From NCBI RefSeq assembly GCF_963675165.1, contig NC_087381.1, forward strand, positions 4,837,378 to 4,901,377: a stretch of 64,000 bases of DNA, given 5' to 3'. Origin of the DNA: Halichondria panicea. Its lineage: Eukaryota > Porifera > Demospongiae > Suberitida > Halichondriidae. Position numbers and translations under genes: made by a program. How positions within the stretch are numbered: the first letter of the stretch is position 1; every line of letters begins with the position of its first letter. A model generated the notes under the pieces. The model searched no databases and was not told the DNA's origin. It was given only the letters and a program-made list of their open reading frames with translations. Positions 50,101 through 62,163 of this stretch are shown piece by piece.

Positions 50101-52473
50101 TACACTATGTAGTACACATAATCGCCACATTGTGTTTCAACTCCCCCTCCCCCCAGGGCAATCCTCGCTATCAGAGCCAGGTGTACAATGCTTTAGTGGC
50201 CCTCCTCTCCTCCGCATCCAGTGAGGCCCAACGTATGGCCGCCTACACTCTGCGACTGATACAGCCATCAATGGGAGTGGCTTCTCCCACTATAGTGGAC
50301 CCTGTGCTGGAGCTGCTGCAGAGCCTGCATCTAGAAGTGCAGTTTGAAGGTGAGGATGGTTTATGCAGTTCTTGAAACCTGGTGACTCTATAAAGCTGCA
50401 TGGTCACCACCCTCGATCATAATGCCATGCAGGTTAATAAAATGGGCCCCAACGTCTCAATAGAGTGCGTTTCATTCAACCCTATACCTCTATATACAGC
50501 CACTGTTCGTCTGTTTACGTGTGAGGCTTCACTGCATGTATTATATTGATCTGTACTAGCTATATATTATTATTATGCTCTGATAACCTTAATTTGAAAC
50601 ATTGAAAAATATGGTAGAGAGCGATCTTCAATTTTAAAAATAGCTTACGAATGTACGCAACCTGCAACATTATAGAGTGGAACTGTTAATTGTTTCCCTC
50701 TCTTCCAGCCACTGAGTTATTGAAGACCCTCGTCTCCTACGAGGATGTGCAGCACTTGATTCTCATGCGTCTGGTGGGAATTCTCAAGGCCAGTGATGAC
50801 AGACCAGTGCCAGCAGCCCTAGCTGGTGAGTATCCACATCTCTTAAGCTAAAGAGTCTGATTGTTCAATACTTCGTTACTTTGTTCTTCGTAGCTTCACT
50901 TGATCAAAAATAGATCTACTCCAGGACTTGTGTATCTATACAAAAATTGTTTATTGTGCAGAATAGAGTATAGAATGGGTAGAATACTGTAGCACTTTTT
51001 GGAAGTCTCATAGCAAAAAAATGTGTGCCGTGTTGTTTGTACTAATTATTGTTGAGGTCACGGTTGAGTAAATCAGTTAGTCAGTGAATTAGGCATCTCC
51101 TTTAATGTATATACAGATGATGATGACAAAGCCAAGACTCAAGGTATGTACATTATACATGTACATTTACCTGCTATAATAGGCAGCAATTTAAAGCCGA
51201 AATGCATTACAAGATGAGCAGCCTATTAACTGGTATAGAATACACTTTGTGGCAGTAAGTGTCCCTGTGTTAAAACATTTACATACATCATGATCATCAA
51301 TAGGGCGATCGCAACATAATTGTACTAATCCTCACTGATCCTTCACAGCCCCTCTCTCTGTGCACGTGCAGCAAGCTGGAGCAGCCAAAGTGGTGAGGTG
51401 AGAGACGGGTGCATGAGACTTACATTCATGAGCCATCCCCATACCCACGCCCACTCCTAATTACTGATAAGTCATTTTTTCTCAAAAGGCTGGTACACCC
51501 TCATCAATTAATTAGCATACATGCTTGATTCATATACTATACGTATACCTTCTTGTTGTTTCCATAGGGTGCTGGCAGACAAGAGCAATGACTACGCTGG
51601 CAAATTGATTGAGGTATGCGTGCATATCATATTGTACTGGTGTTATAATTATGAGTTCCAGTAAAATTCTAAATCAAAGGCCCCTGTATACGTATATAAA
51701 TAGGTTGGTGAGGTTGTCCTTTATTCTGAGGTTTTCTACACTGCTGTATAGGGAGGGGGGGGGGGGGTGGAAGCACTGTCTTTGTAGGGATATGTACAAT
51801 GCTCTTTTCAGAAGTTCCGTTGTACACGTCCAGAGGATTATCGGTATAATTATTAGCTCACCACGCTCTACTTTTGTCTGTGTCTGTGTAGATGAGAGTG
51901 GTTCCACACTTGCTGTGTGCAATGGGCAATACTGCACACAAAGACTCACAGAGGCAGTCTTCAATGGCTCTAAAAGTAAGGATTTACAGTCATGTGGGCC
52001 ACTGGTACATGTATAATGAAAGCACCGCAGGTGCTGATGCCTCGGTGGAGATGCCAAAGCTACATAACATAAAGCTACTAATAGCTTTTATTCAGTCCAC
52101 AAATTAATCATGCATGCAAACTCAAAGAGTGGGTAATGATTGACCGTGATTGTTGTTAAAAACGATTGATGCCAAAAGTTCAAGCCTGGCTGCCGTCTGC
52201 AGAGCCGGCCTTGCAGCTCTCTTCTCACTCTTGCAGCTACCAATAGCTAGCGTTCTAGTGCAGAGCTAACTACTAAGTAGAGTAGCAACATTCGGTAAAC
52301 AAGTTTGGCTACGTGCTCTTCTGAAAAGGCTGCAATGGCATTCCAAGTAAGTAAAACTAGGCATAACTCGAGAACAAAGCATTATTTTGCAAATCCACGA
52401 ATGTAAACATGACTAGAAGCCTATAGAAACTCTTACTTGCACTTGATTCATCCTTGAGCAGCTGTAGCAGTCT

Positions 52474-52505
<32 letters not shown>

Positions 52506-53384
52506 ACTACCGTATACCTCGCTTGCGCATGCGCACCGAGGCATAATAATTATTACATGTACTGTATAATTATGGAGAGTGGGTAATGCAGAACTGCTTA
52601 TTCACATTCTGTAGTACATGTACATGTATAGCGCTCTGAATTACAGTTATCTTTAATGTTACACAAGAGTCTAAAGACTTGATGCATGTTGATCAGGTAT
52701 TTGTGGACAAAGTTGATGCAGTCAGAGAACAAGTGCTGTCTGTAATGGAGGATGATTTCTTTCAAAAGTTTATAGTGAGTGTGTGTACCTTTATTAGTAA
52801 CTATGTGTACGAATTATTGTGTCACGTATAATTAGTAGTCTGTTGTTTGGCAGTCTAAATTTGAATGGTACATGCATGTACATATCTTCCAGTATGCATG
52901 TTGGTGGTATACATTCTATATAGAGTCGTTACCGTTATAGCGGGAAATGTTTGCTATTTGGCTGCAGAGCCCTTGCCGGTATTTCACACAAAAGCTATTG
53001 GTGGGTATGGTTTCCTGGCATTGAAACGCAAATATTAGAACCCAGGAAAATGTTTGCCGTGTGGGAATTTATCATGTGATATTGGTACTCTAGTTTGTAG
53101 TAAGTGTATACCTAATACCTAGTTGTATACGTATAATAGGTAGGAATATTTGAAAGTTCCCCCATTATGTATGAAACCTTTGAAAAAGTGGAAGGTAAAC
53201 AGAAGCCTTACAATGTACAGTGTACTATAATTATGTACATGTTAATTATGTACATGCATCGTTGAAGTTTCACATGCATGTACCGTTTCTCTATATACAG
53301 TGCAATCCTGAGGAGCTCCATAACAGCATCTCCCCGGCACAAATTGACGTTCTAGTGGCTTCACTCAACCAAGAGGCCCAATAA
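47151..53384 (+). CDS. ARMH1: armadillo-like helical domain protein ARMH1
   Basis: Thirteen exons: 47151-47222, 47411-47550, 48619-48687, 49232-49398, 49734-49822, 50157-50349, 50709-50825, 51117-51143, 51349-51397, 51568-51613, 51892-51975, 52697-52774 and 53301-53384. They total 1215 nt, or 404 aa; every junction is GT-AG and in phase. Recognised from collinear matches to the animal ARMH1 family: TGPELEERF...ASLFLARLTAWLRIS, FLTEFLEVGGMLTVLEIVGL, YKELLCESYG, GNPRYQSQVYNALVALL, LHLEVQFEATELL and CAMGNTAHKDSQRQ. All-helical repeats are expected; no catalytic motif. The molecular role of ARMH1 is poorly known. The first ATG (47151) gives MPSVSTEMSTTIDDV; the second ATG at 47172 is an alternative. 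Introns hold several MITEs. Convergent with the lactone oxidase, 244 bp between stop codons. Confidence 0.92.
47631..47910. mobile_element. 280-bp inverted-repeat MITE in ARMH1 intron 2
   Basis: Outer ends TTTTTGGCTTTGTAATGCAC / GTGCATAAGCCAAAAGAAAA and inner arms CTACCGGGGATAGGTGGGG / CCCCACCTATCCCCGGTAG are inverted. A second inner pair is GTCTCCCTACC / GGTAGGGAGAT. It is a strong hairpin in the pre-mRNA. Confidence 0.88.
47990..48538 (+). mobile_element. 'ACCCGAGGCGCG' repeat, copy 1 (ARMH1 intron 2)
   Basis: Begins AACCCGAGGCGCGCCACGGG with a CTGT tetranucleotide run, and ends CCGAGGGTTTGCACTTTAGT. A reverse-oriented, diverged copy lies at 57910-58702. Both ends and parts of the interior are shared (GATCCCGTACCAGGAACAAT versus its inverse). 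No coding capacity. Confidence 0.75.
48755..48965. repeat. AT-rich tandem repeat, about 40-45 bp unit
   Basis: Units of CCTCTGTAAAAAAACAGCA followed by TTTTTTAAAACACA, about four forward copies plus an inverted one at the left. Lies in ARMH1 intron 3. Confidence 0.8.
52016..52547 (-). mobile_element. 'TATGCCTCGG' element, copy 5, in ARMH1 intron 11
   Basis: Complete: AATGAAAGCACCGCAGGTGC to TTGCGCATGCGCACCGAGGC, with a (CA)n tract at about 52475-52500. It sits in the intron between 51975 and 52697, antisense to ARMH1. Confidence 0.88.
52935..53070. mobile_element. 'AGCGGGAAATG' MITE fragment
   Basis: Shares TATAGCGGGAAATGTT, TTGGTGGGTATGGTTT and CAAATATTAGAACCCA with the fuller copy at about 61772-62163. 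Lies in the last ARMH1 intron. Confidence 0.65.
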
Positions 53385-53628
53385 TGATTATAATTATAAA
53401 CGGCATAATTATCACTCATTTATATCCACTTTGTGTAATCAAAAAAAGCATAATTTTTTTATCTGTACATGCATGTATGCCACTTTTACACACTTTTGTC
53501 AATTCTATATAGTGTTAATTACTGAATTCCTCTGCTACATATACTATGTATATCTAGATGCCTCTTCCTATGAGCATAGTCTATTAGCGTTCACAAAACT
53601 ACCTACATGCATATCATCTTCCACTCAC

Positions 53629-56600
53629 TTAGTCTTCTTTGAACTTAAAGGTATCACGAATAAAATCATTTATGAATATGCCTTTTGGATCGTATTCCAA
53701 CCGGAGTTCTTCGAAATCTGCCATCTTTGGGTATAACAGATTGAGCTCATCCCGTTTAGCATAAAAATGCTTTCCCCAGTGAAAACGTGCGTTTAATTTC
53801 TTGGTTGCATCATAGACTGCTGTGAAGTATCTCTCAACCGTTTCTGATGGTGCGTAGATGGTTAGAGTGATAGCACATATTCCAGATGGCATGTTGTAGC
53901 TGGGGCTCAGCCATATCTCATCCCCGGCTACAAAACGTACCTACAGTGACGATGAATGAGTGTCTGTACATGCTTGTGTGTATGCCTTGGCTGAATTGTA
54001 CATGCACAATCGATTTACTCGCCTGGGCATTAATTTTATTTAGGCCACCCCATGCAAATTATGAGACACTGTTGTTTTTCGTCCGTCTACCGACTGCATC
54101 GTGTTAAAGCACTGCATTGCTAATTATTCAATGAAAAAATTGAGGCAGCGCATGTTGAATGCCTTTAATGAAATTCATGATGATGTTACACGAACAATGC
54201 TCCCATGCACCCACATCTAATTTACAGCAGCCTTTGCATGGCAAGAACTATACAGTCTCATTGTGGCCTTACAAAAGGTTCCATGCAGGGCCGGGCGTTC
54301 AAACAAGAACTGCGTTGATCAAGCCATGCAGCGCTTGATATTTATATATTATATACATACAGCGACTATAATTGAGGAAATACAGTGTGCATGGTTATGT
54401 ATGGTGTGGCAAGTAATAATTATATAGGCTAAATAAATTGTACAGAACATTATATAGGCATCTTGTTTTCATATTGCCTCTTTTACCTCGGTGATGTAGT
54501 TGACAGGAAAGTTTCCTTCAATCACCACATCACGAACCGCTTCCAATGCTTCCACGCTATCCTTAAAATCCACCAGAATCTCACCTTCCTGATGAACTGG
54601 CAGTTCGAAGTAGTCGTTTAGGATGAGGTAGCTGTTGTCGACTCTGACAGTGTTGAAACCAAAACCTATCCAGTTGACTAAAAGCATCAAGAATTTAGTT
54701 TTTGACGGGATTACGTAGGTGATCTTTGTGACAACTGCAAACGCGTAGTACTGCAATACAATACATTCGAGACACTAAGTGCATGCATGTCACTCTTACA
54801 TACGTAATCACATTAAATGTACAATACCATATAAAATTATAGGTTAACACAGATCAAGTTTACAATTATTATGCATGCATAACCTATAGGGGATTGACAT
54901 GCACTGCCTCTAGCTCTAACAGGGCTTTTGCATGCATGCAAGGATAGTAAAATTAATGCAATGAACTTATCACGATTGGCCAGGTGAATTCCATTGTTAT
55001 GACCTTATACTTTAGCAATGGTATAGATATAGTGCAGACACAATTATTTTGGATCCTTACCGTAAGAAAGCTCAGGATGTCACTAGGTGCACCTGTTATG
55101 TTATCTGTAGTTTCTCCCGTTTGAAACAGAATACAAAAGTTATTCTGAAACTCCACCCAAAACTTGACGTAAACGTAGTCAGAATCACTGGCCAATTTGG
55201 AAAGATTTTCGATGCACCAATCCAGCTTATGGCGTGTCCTCGTTTCTTTCAGATTGAACTTGGGCTTAACTTTAATCGTCACCTTTGACAAAACACCAAA
55301 GAGGCCTATGTTAACTTGTGCTGCTTCAAACCTTTCGTCTCCTTTAGCCAGCTCAACAATCTATAGATCATCATTATAATTATACAACATGAAATTCGGT
55401 TTGATTCAGACTTATTTATAGTCTGCATGTGCAATCCATGCATGCATCACTCAAAAAAAGCTATGTATACCGTAACAGTGAAAGTCTCACCTGACCAGTT
55501 CCAGAAATGAACCTTAGCTTAGTGACCAGAGATGCTATATTGCCAATAGTCAGTCCGGTACCGTGGGTACCTAATTATGATGATCACTTGAACACACAAT
55601 ATTTATTTCCAGAATAATTATGATTAATGTGCAAACAATTTTTGAATCTGCGCAATGTATGAGTGTATAATAGGGGCCAGTGTATATAGAGGATGCATGC
55701 CATTGGACTTAGATCTATATAATTATGCAGTGGCAGATCTAGTGCTGCATGGGCACAAGGGGCATGTGCCCCCCCCCCCTTCTGGCTCACGAAGTGGGTG
55801 TGGCTTAGAGCAGCAATCAATTATTGCAGCATGCAGAATAGCAGACTGATCTCTAGTTGAAGACTTTTGAAGCTAAAGAGCAAGATTTCCTCCATTTCTG
55901 CTATCTCTTGCTATAGCAAACTATATGTATGTCATACTGCATGTCATCAATCAATCCATGATAAAAAGTTACACCAAAACTGTTGACCTTTTTTTAGTCT
56001 TCAAACTGCCCCCCCTTTTCATAATTCCTGTGGGTCCGCCCCTGAATATGTATAATAATTATAATTATAGCTAGCTATACGTATATATATATAGCACGAA
56101 ATTTTCGAGGCACTTAAATTTTGTGGAATGGCCTCTAAAAGTATTTCGTTGAATAAATTTCGTCGGTTGACTGCTTACGTGAAGCCAATCTTTGCACGTT
56201 AGAGCAGATAATTAAAACAATTTTCGTGTAGGATTGCTAACCCACAAAACAGCGAAAATGTCGCACTATATGGTATATGAACTGGAATGGATTAACAAGG
56301 AAACAGGATATACTTGTTATGATTTGGTAGATCAGATTAAGGAAACAATTCTTATAGGGTAGATCAGATAAGAATCCCATGGTAACATTATAATTTAATT
56401 AGCATGCACATTGCAGCTGTGGAATTTACCTGAATAGGGAAGCGCTTTGAATACTAATGAAAAAGACAATTTCCTAAACTCTAACCCTATAACTCTAACC
56501 CTATAACTCTAACCCTCCCTATAGGTATAATAATAGAACATCACAAGTTAAAAATAATTCTTGGAAATAGTTATTACATACAGTCATGGCAAAATGCCGC

Positions 56601-57487
56601 TTATCTTCTATAATCGTATGTGCTATTAGTGACTGGAGAGTGTACAGCAATTAATCCCGTATCACATCCGGTCCAGTAATTACACGTTGTCATTGACATC
56701 GTACAATTACCTGTCAAGTAATTTCACGCTGTCAATAACAATATATTGTTTTTGAATAGCGGCCGTGGCTGAAAATATTAATAAAAACTGCAGAGAACTT
56801 CATCATATAATTATACACGATTAGAAATCAATAGTATATGGCTACTCGTGCAATTATAAGGGATTAATAGCACTCTTAGCCATACTATTAATTATATATA
56901 CCTGTAGAGATGGCTCCGGCAATGGACTGACCAGCCACTGATCCAAGTTGAATCATAGCAAGATTATTTTTATCAAGTTCAAGGCTAATATTCCTCAAAG
57001 ATGTTCCAGCGTTAACCGTAACTTCATTTGGGTTTTGATTTTTAAAATCTACTCCAGTGTAGTTGGCCAAAGAAACCATTATGTCTTGGGTTTGAGCGAT
57101 AAGTGACCAAGAGTGCCCATCAGCTACCACTCGAATCCGCTGATTTTCATTGTAAGCCTTCTCAACTATGGTCTGAATTTCGTCCTCCGAGCATGGCGTC
57201 TGGAGGTTGTCAAGGTCAAAACGTATTCTTCCATCTGCAGAGTTATACTACTGATATAAGGTTTTACTATTAATTTATACACAGTATAACACAGCAAGCT
57301 ATAATAATAATAAGTAATACTGATTATTATAGTAGATCTATAATTATAGTGTATTTGGCTTACCATAACTGACTGGAGGCACAATATTATACTCTCTTTT
57401 CCACCATTGCCATGGATAAGCATTAAATATCCATGCCACTACAGCCACTACAATAGCACAGTAAAAGCATTTTTTCCCACATCCCAT
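53629..57487 (-). CDS. FAD-dependent sugar-1,4-lactone oxidase (L-gulonolactone oxidase-like)
   Basis: Exons (minus): 57487-57364, 57234-56902, 55570-55491, 55360-55061, 54750-54487 and 53940-53629. They total 1413 nt, or 470 aa, with all phases closing. Family reaction: an aldono-1,4-lactone is oxidised with O2, giving ascorbate or an analogue and H2O2. N-terminal signal anchor at about residues 8-22 (CAIVVAVVAWIF). The FAD-binding domain has VADGHSW, whose His is the usual covalent flavin site, VNAGTSLRNI, GSVAGQSIAGAISTGTHGTG and VNIGLFGVLSKVTIKV. The C-terminal ALO domain has VRFVAGDEIWLSPSYN and ends ARFHWGKHF...DPKGIFINDFI; HWxK is diagnostic. Length fits animal GULO (440 aa) plus an anchor. 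Substrate (gulono-, galactono- or arabinono-lactone) cannot be told. Intron 2 is 1.3 kb and holds MITEs. Confidence 0.92.
55728..56044. mobile_element. hAT-like MITE (CAGTGGC...CCCCTG)
   Basis: Ends CAGTGGCAGATCTAG and GTGGGTCCGCCCCTG, an imperfect inverted pair typical of hAT non-autonomous elements. Partial copy at 30703-30955. Lies in the large intron of the lactone oxidase gene. Confidence 0.7.
56090..56280. mobile_element. MITE with CGAAATTTTCG-type ends
   Basis: Starts GCACGAAATTTTCGAGGCAC and ends CAGCGAAAATGTCGCACTAT; the ends are inverted. Similar CACGAAATTTTCC and CACGAAAATT words flank 5677-5815. Intronic. Confidence 0.5.
56477..56523. repeat. interstitial telomere-like repeat
   Basis: Three copies of CTCTAACCCTATAA-type units, i.e. 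the CCCTAA telomere motif in degenerate spaced form. Too short to be a telomere. Intronic. Confidence 0.5.
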
Positions 57488-57909
57488 CTTCAGATTGTGC
57501 CTATAACCACTGCTATAGACTGAAATATAGACTAGATCTACTGGCCAGACTTTGCACAGTTTTATAAAGAAACAGGATATGATCAAAATAGAGGAAGCAA
57601 TAATTATTACACAATTTTCTTTGAAGAAGCCAAGCAAATATTTCCTATAAAGCCTTGTTATAATGATAACAGGAAAAGACTTTATAGGTACAAATAGGGT
57701 ATAGCTAAAAGTATATAGAATGGCAAAATGCCATAATTATGCTATACAAGGCAGTGGTGATCCAGAGGGGGTTCTTTGGGTTCAATTGAATCCCCTCTGA
57801 GACATAAGTGTAAGTCCTCCGAGTTTTGTTGGTGCAGTTTTATAGTGACTATATAAAGAGGCTAAAAACTCAAGCGCATGTATATAAAGCACAATGGGCA
57901 AAAACACTC

Positions 57910-58702
57910 GATAACTAGAGCACTAAAGTGCAAACCCTCGGCTGGTACATGGTGACATGATTAAAAAGAAACCAGAAATATAATGCAGTGCATATAGTGA
58001 TGTTGTTATCATGTATGACTTGCACAGCAACTCAGGAGCAATAAAACTAAACCAGACTGGAGGCATGCTGAAACATTTGAGAACAGGTAGTGGTACTATA
58101 GATATATGCACTATGGATTAGGATCACAGTAAAGAAGCCTGGAGTCTCAGAGAAGTATGGCTCCAGGTTCTGCATAGAGTAGGATCCCAGTCAGCAGCAG
58201 GAGCTATAATTCAAGCTTCTACTTTAGTGACCCTGTTCCATTGTTCCTGGTATATACAGCTTTCTACTTTAGTGACCCTGTTCCATCGTTTTTTTGGTAC
58301 AGGATCACTTCAGTTATAAGTAACGCATGTGCAAGTTCTGTTCAAGCTACATTTTGCTCGCTTTTATTAGACAAAGGAGCTTTAACACCGAAAGCTGTCA
58401 CTATCAAAAGTACTAACTTGTTGTGTGGAGGCTACTCATGCTGTAAACGTAGTGCTAGAGCATCCAGGTAAGCAGATCTAGTCACAAGCTTATTCAAGCT
58501 TCTTAGCTTTTGCTCGACAAAGAAGCTTTAACAGCAAAATCTGCCACTATTTAAATCAAGATATTGTTGTGTGAAGGCTATCTATGCTGTAAACGCAGTG
58601 ATGTGGCATCCAGGTGAGTAGATATACCTGTGACAAACAAACAAACAAACAAACAGACCAACATACTACTATACCCGTGGCCGCCCACACGCGCCTCGGG
58701 TA
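57910..58702 (-). mobile_element. 'ACCCGAGGCGCG' repeat, copy 2
   Basis: Reverse orientation copy of the repeat in ARMH1 intron 2: starts ACTAGAGCACTAAAGTGCAA and ends GCCCACACGCGCCTCGGGTA. It contains an internal duplication (TTCTACTTTAGTGACCCTGT twice, about 58220 and 58264) and a CAAA tetranucleotide run near 58630. Confidence 0.75.
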
Positions 58703-58722
58703 ATAAGCTAGGGCAGCACACA

Positions 58723-58970
58723 CCTCGTATACCTAGATTTTTCAAAAGCATTCGACACTGTACCTATACCACATGATCGACGTCTACTACTCAAATTGGA
58801 CCACATTAATTGGTATAAGGGGTGACTTGCTAGAATGAATCAGAGGTTTCCTGCTTAATTGTAAGCAGCGGGTCCTGTGTGACGGGGTCACATCTGATTC
58901 GGACAATGTTCCTTCAGGGGTGCTATACTTGGCCCCCTATATTGTTCATAATCTACGCCAGGAGTGTATG
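58723..58970 (+). pseudogene. non-LTR retrotransposon reverse transcriptase fragment
   Basis: One frame reads VYLDFSKAFDTVP, the conserved RT block 'YLDFSKAFDTV' of LINE-type elements, followed in shifted frames by LLKLDH, a region resembling ...GVTSDS..VPSGV and LGPLLFIIY. Several stops and frameshifts; only about 80 codons survive. Family not assignable. Confidence 0.75.
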
Positions 58971-59276
58971 AAGAGGAGTATGCGACTCCCACGCACATTC
59001 CATTCTATATCTCGGACTGAATCCGTCACTAGCAGTATCCACCCTTATAAAGCAAGCTGTTCCAAAGATATGGAACACTTTGTAACAGAAGGTAGACAAA
59101 ATTTTGCATGAAAGTCACAACTTTGGCACCTTGTATCTCAGAAGGCATGCAATAAGTGACCCCAAAAATTCTTGTGGTTCGATAACTTTATGCATACTAT
59201 GAATGTACCGAGTTTCGGGATAATTTGAGGGGGGCGTGCATTTTGTGTGTTGATCTCACTTGGAATGACCCACATG

Positions 59277-59680
59277 TGTGTGTACCAACCCCCGGCCCTC
59301 AGTGTGTACATGTGTGTGTACCAACCCCCGGCCCTCAGTGTGTACGTGTGTGTGTACCAGCCCCCCTCAGTGTGTACCTACTCCCCTCAGTGTGTACCAA
59401 CCCCCCTCAGTGTGTACCTACTCCCCTCAGTGTGTACCAACCCCCCTCAGTGTGTACCAACCCCCCTCAGTGTGTACCTACTCCCCTCAGTGTGTACCAA
59501 CTCCCCTCAGTGTGTACCTACTCCCCTCAGTGTGTACCTACTCCCCTCAGTGTGTACCTACTCCCCTCAGTGTGTACCTACTCCCCTCAGTGTGTACATG
59601 TGTGTGTACCTACCCCTCAGTGTGTACATGTGTGTGTACCTACCCCCCCAGTGTGTACATGTGCTGTGTGTGTACCTACC
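59277..59680. repeat. 20-bp minisatellite
   Basis: About 18-20 units of TGTGTACCTACTCCCCTCAG and variants (CCAACCCCCCTCAG, ACATGTGTGTGTACC). The unit has no stop codon in the plus frames, so all three plus frames are open for 139-174 codons; these are not genes. Confidence 0.93.
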
Positions 59681-60146
59681 TATGGAGTCAATTGTGACAG
59701 GCTCTGGGAAAACCAGACATTTGGAGCAGAATTTAGTATTGAGCTATAGCTAAATTTGTGCCTACAGTGTTAAATCTCAAATATTAGTATCTACAGTCCT
59801 TCTACTACCTCTCTGTAAAATCTGATGCTCTAAATCCAGCTCTTTCCATCGAATCGCCTCATCCAAACTTTCGCTATTACCTTATTTTTCCTAATTGAGC
59901 AATCTTTGAGAGGCGTTTTTCTCGATACTACATTTACGGCTTCCAGTTTCTAGCGCGCATAACTCGGGTATGAAACTAGGTAGGTGAACACTAAGCGTAT
60001 CATTGTGTAGGCGATGCTCTGTTCTATCACTTGGTACGTTAATCACCAAAAATGTTGCCTGCTCCAAATGTCAGGGTCATTGTGTGGACGAATATGATGC
60101 TGGGGCATATCATTGGGGTGGGGCATATCATTGATAGGTGCATTCA

Positions 60147-60213
60147 GTAAAATACTGAGCCCAAAATAAAAATCCACAGCACATAATAGCTTATTTTGGG
60201 TTCAGTATTTTAC
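60147..60213. mobile_element. 67-bp hairpin MITE
   Basis: GTAAAATACTGAGCCCAAAA on the left is matched by TTTTGGGTTCAGTATTTTAC on the right, with about 20 bp between. Confidence 0.8.
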
Positions 60214-61557
60214 GAAATCACGTATACGTCCGAATATTACCATGCCCACGTGTTTACCTCCAACTGCACGCGAACTTCAAATATTGAAGAGGTATATATC
60301 ATGTCAGCTGGCCAACTATAGCTTCGATCCCATGGCCCACGAAACCATTGTGTCTTTCTATATAATTATTCCAAGAAAACTTGAGCCTCTCAGGAGGAAA
60401 TCCAAGCCTCTAAGCCAGCTAAAAGATGATGTAGACAGTCCTAGCAGAGAACCAGGAGAGTTGTCAATGGCAATATAGCGGATCCACCAACCCAGCGTCA
60501 AATTAAATATCAATGCCGTCCGTCCTTCATACATTCAACACTCACAGCTTCTCAAAATCATGCATTCTCATCCAGGGTGCATCCAGGAAATTGCGACAAG
60601 AACTGTTGTTAGATCTGCAAGAGTAGACTGCTTAATTATATGTAGATAAAGTAAGATCTCATCCACATAAAAAATGCATGAATGTATACTGTGCCAATAT
60701 TATTTTATAGCATTGGTGCGATTGGAATTCGAAGGGTATACTCATACGTGCAAAGTCACTCTACATCAATCTCTTGTTTACCAGATAAATTACAGCATTT
60801 TCTGCTATAAGTACAACAATAAGTGTTTGTATAACAGATGGATCATTGGAATGGCCAACAGGGGCAACAATATGAATTGCTAGCTTTGAGGGGAAAGTGG
60901 ATTCAAGGTATACTAGAACATAACTTTAAATGGAAGTCAATGAATGTCATTACCTTAATGTCATTACCTTAACTTTATCAGCACCTGTCACAAGCCAAAA
61001 TACAAAATTCTGACAGTAATAATACACATACGTAATCATTATAGTCAAATGTGTGAGGTGTAGTCACCAAGTTCAACATCACGTGCATACAGAACTACAT
61101 GCACATGTATATAAGTTAAATACATGCACATACTGGTCAGTGTTAGTATCAATTGTTTGTGTCCAAACATTTCAGCACGCCAGACCGCTTAATGTCCAGG
61201 ATCTGTTTTCTGAGTGGGTAGCAAGGAAAAGTGTGGGAGAGTGTATCAGGTATTAATCATCACGTGTGATATTTATATATACACTATCATACATTCAATT
61301 GCCATGGAAGCAGTAGAGTAGTGTTATACAATTCCAGGACTAAAGAGTCATTATAATTACTACAAATGCTTTGACAAGAACGTATAGAATTGGAGATAAG
61401 TACATACTAGTCTTAGGTAATATCTCGGGCATATAATCTACCAACCCCTATATAGCTGCTGTATATAATTATTTTAGTGGTAATAATTATAGTGGGTAAT
61501 ATTTATTATAGTCAACGTTGTACGAGCATACCATCAAGTCCATAACGGAAGGCAGTA

Positions 61558-61778
61558 TATAATTCCATTACTAGATTCTGATGTGTTTCAAACATTTATG
61601 TGAGGGTTGATCAATTTGCAACAATAAAATCGCAAAACCTAAAATTAATTATTACTAGCAAATACACCCTATCCTTGCCAAAACGCAATAGTTAGATTAC
61701 AAGGGGTAACATTTTCTGCTGATTTGGCTCATTCGTGAAGGTTATATTCACCAGCAAAATATTCTACTATATACCGTA
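61558..61778. mobile_element. MITE, TACCGTATTACTA family, copy 2 (diverged)
   Basis: Shares GAGGGTTGATCAATT, AACGCAATAGTTAGAT and CTGATTTGGCTCATTCG with the copy at 6053-6270. Its ends have decayed. Confidence 0.75.
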
Positions 61779-62163
61779 TAGCGGGAAATGTTCGTGAGGT
61801 GCAAAATTTTGAGTTTTTCGTGGGCATAGAAGTTAACAGGGAAATTAAAACCGGGATAAACTCCCACCCACTGGTATTTCACATTGGTGGGTATGGTTTT
61901 CTGGCATTCAACCGCGAATATTAGAACCCATGAGCAATTTTCTGCTGAGGGCTCTGTGTGTGTCTACTCCAAGGCCACACACACAATTCTAGGTAACACG
62001 CTTTTAGAAATATACAACAGGTGTGCACCATAAAGAATAATGTGGTTTTGAAACATGTATACACAGACGTACGTACATAAGTACACTCAATAAACTGTCC
62101 AACAACAAAACATTTGCTCAATCAAAGCCAAATAGCGAAAATTTGCACACGCGAAAATTTCTT
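61772..62163. mobile_element. 'AGCGGGAAATG' MITE
   Basis: Starts ACCGTATAGCGGGAAATG and ends GCACACGCGAAAATTTC; the ends are loosely inverted. Shares internal sequence with 52935-53070. Confidence 0.6.

Noticed and set aside
56477..56523. Chromosome-end telomere
   Set aside because: Only three interrupted CCCTAA-type units, inside an intron with genes on both sides.
59225..59753. Three overlapping open frames of 139-174 codons
   Set aside because: All arise from a stop-free 20-bp minisatellite; three equally open frames argue against coding.
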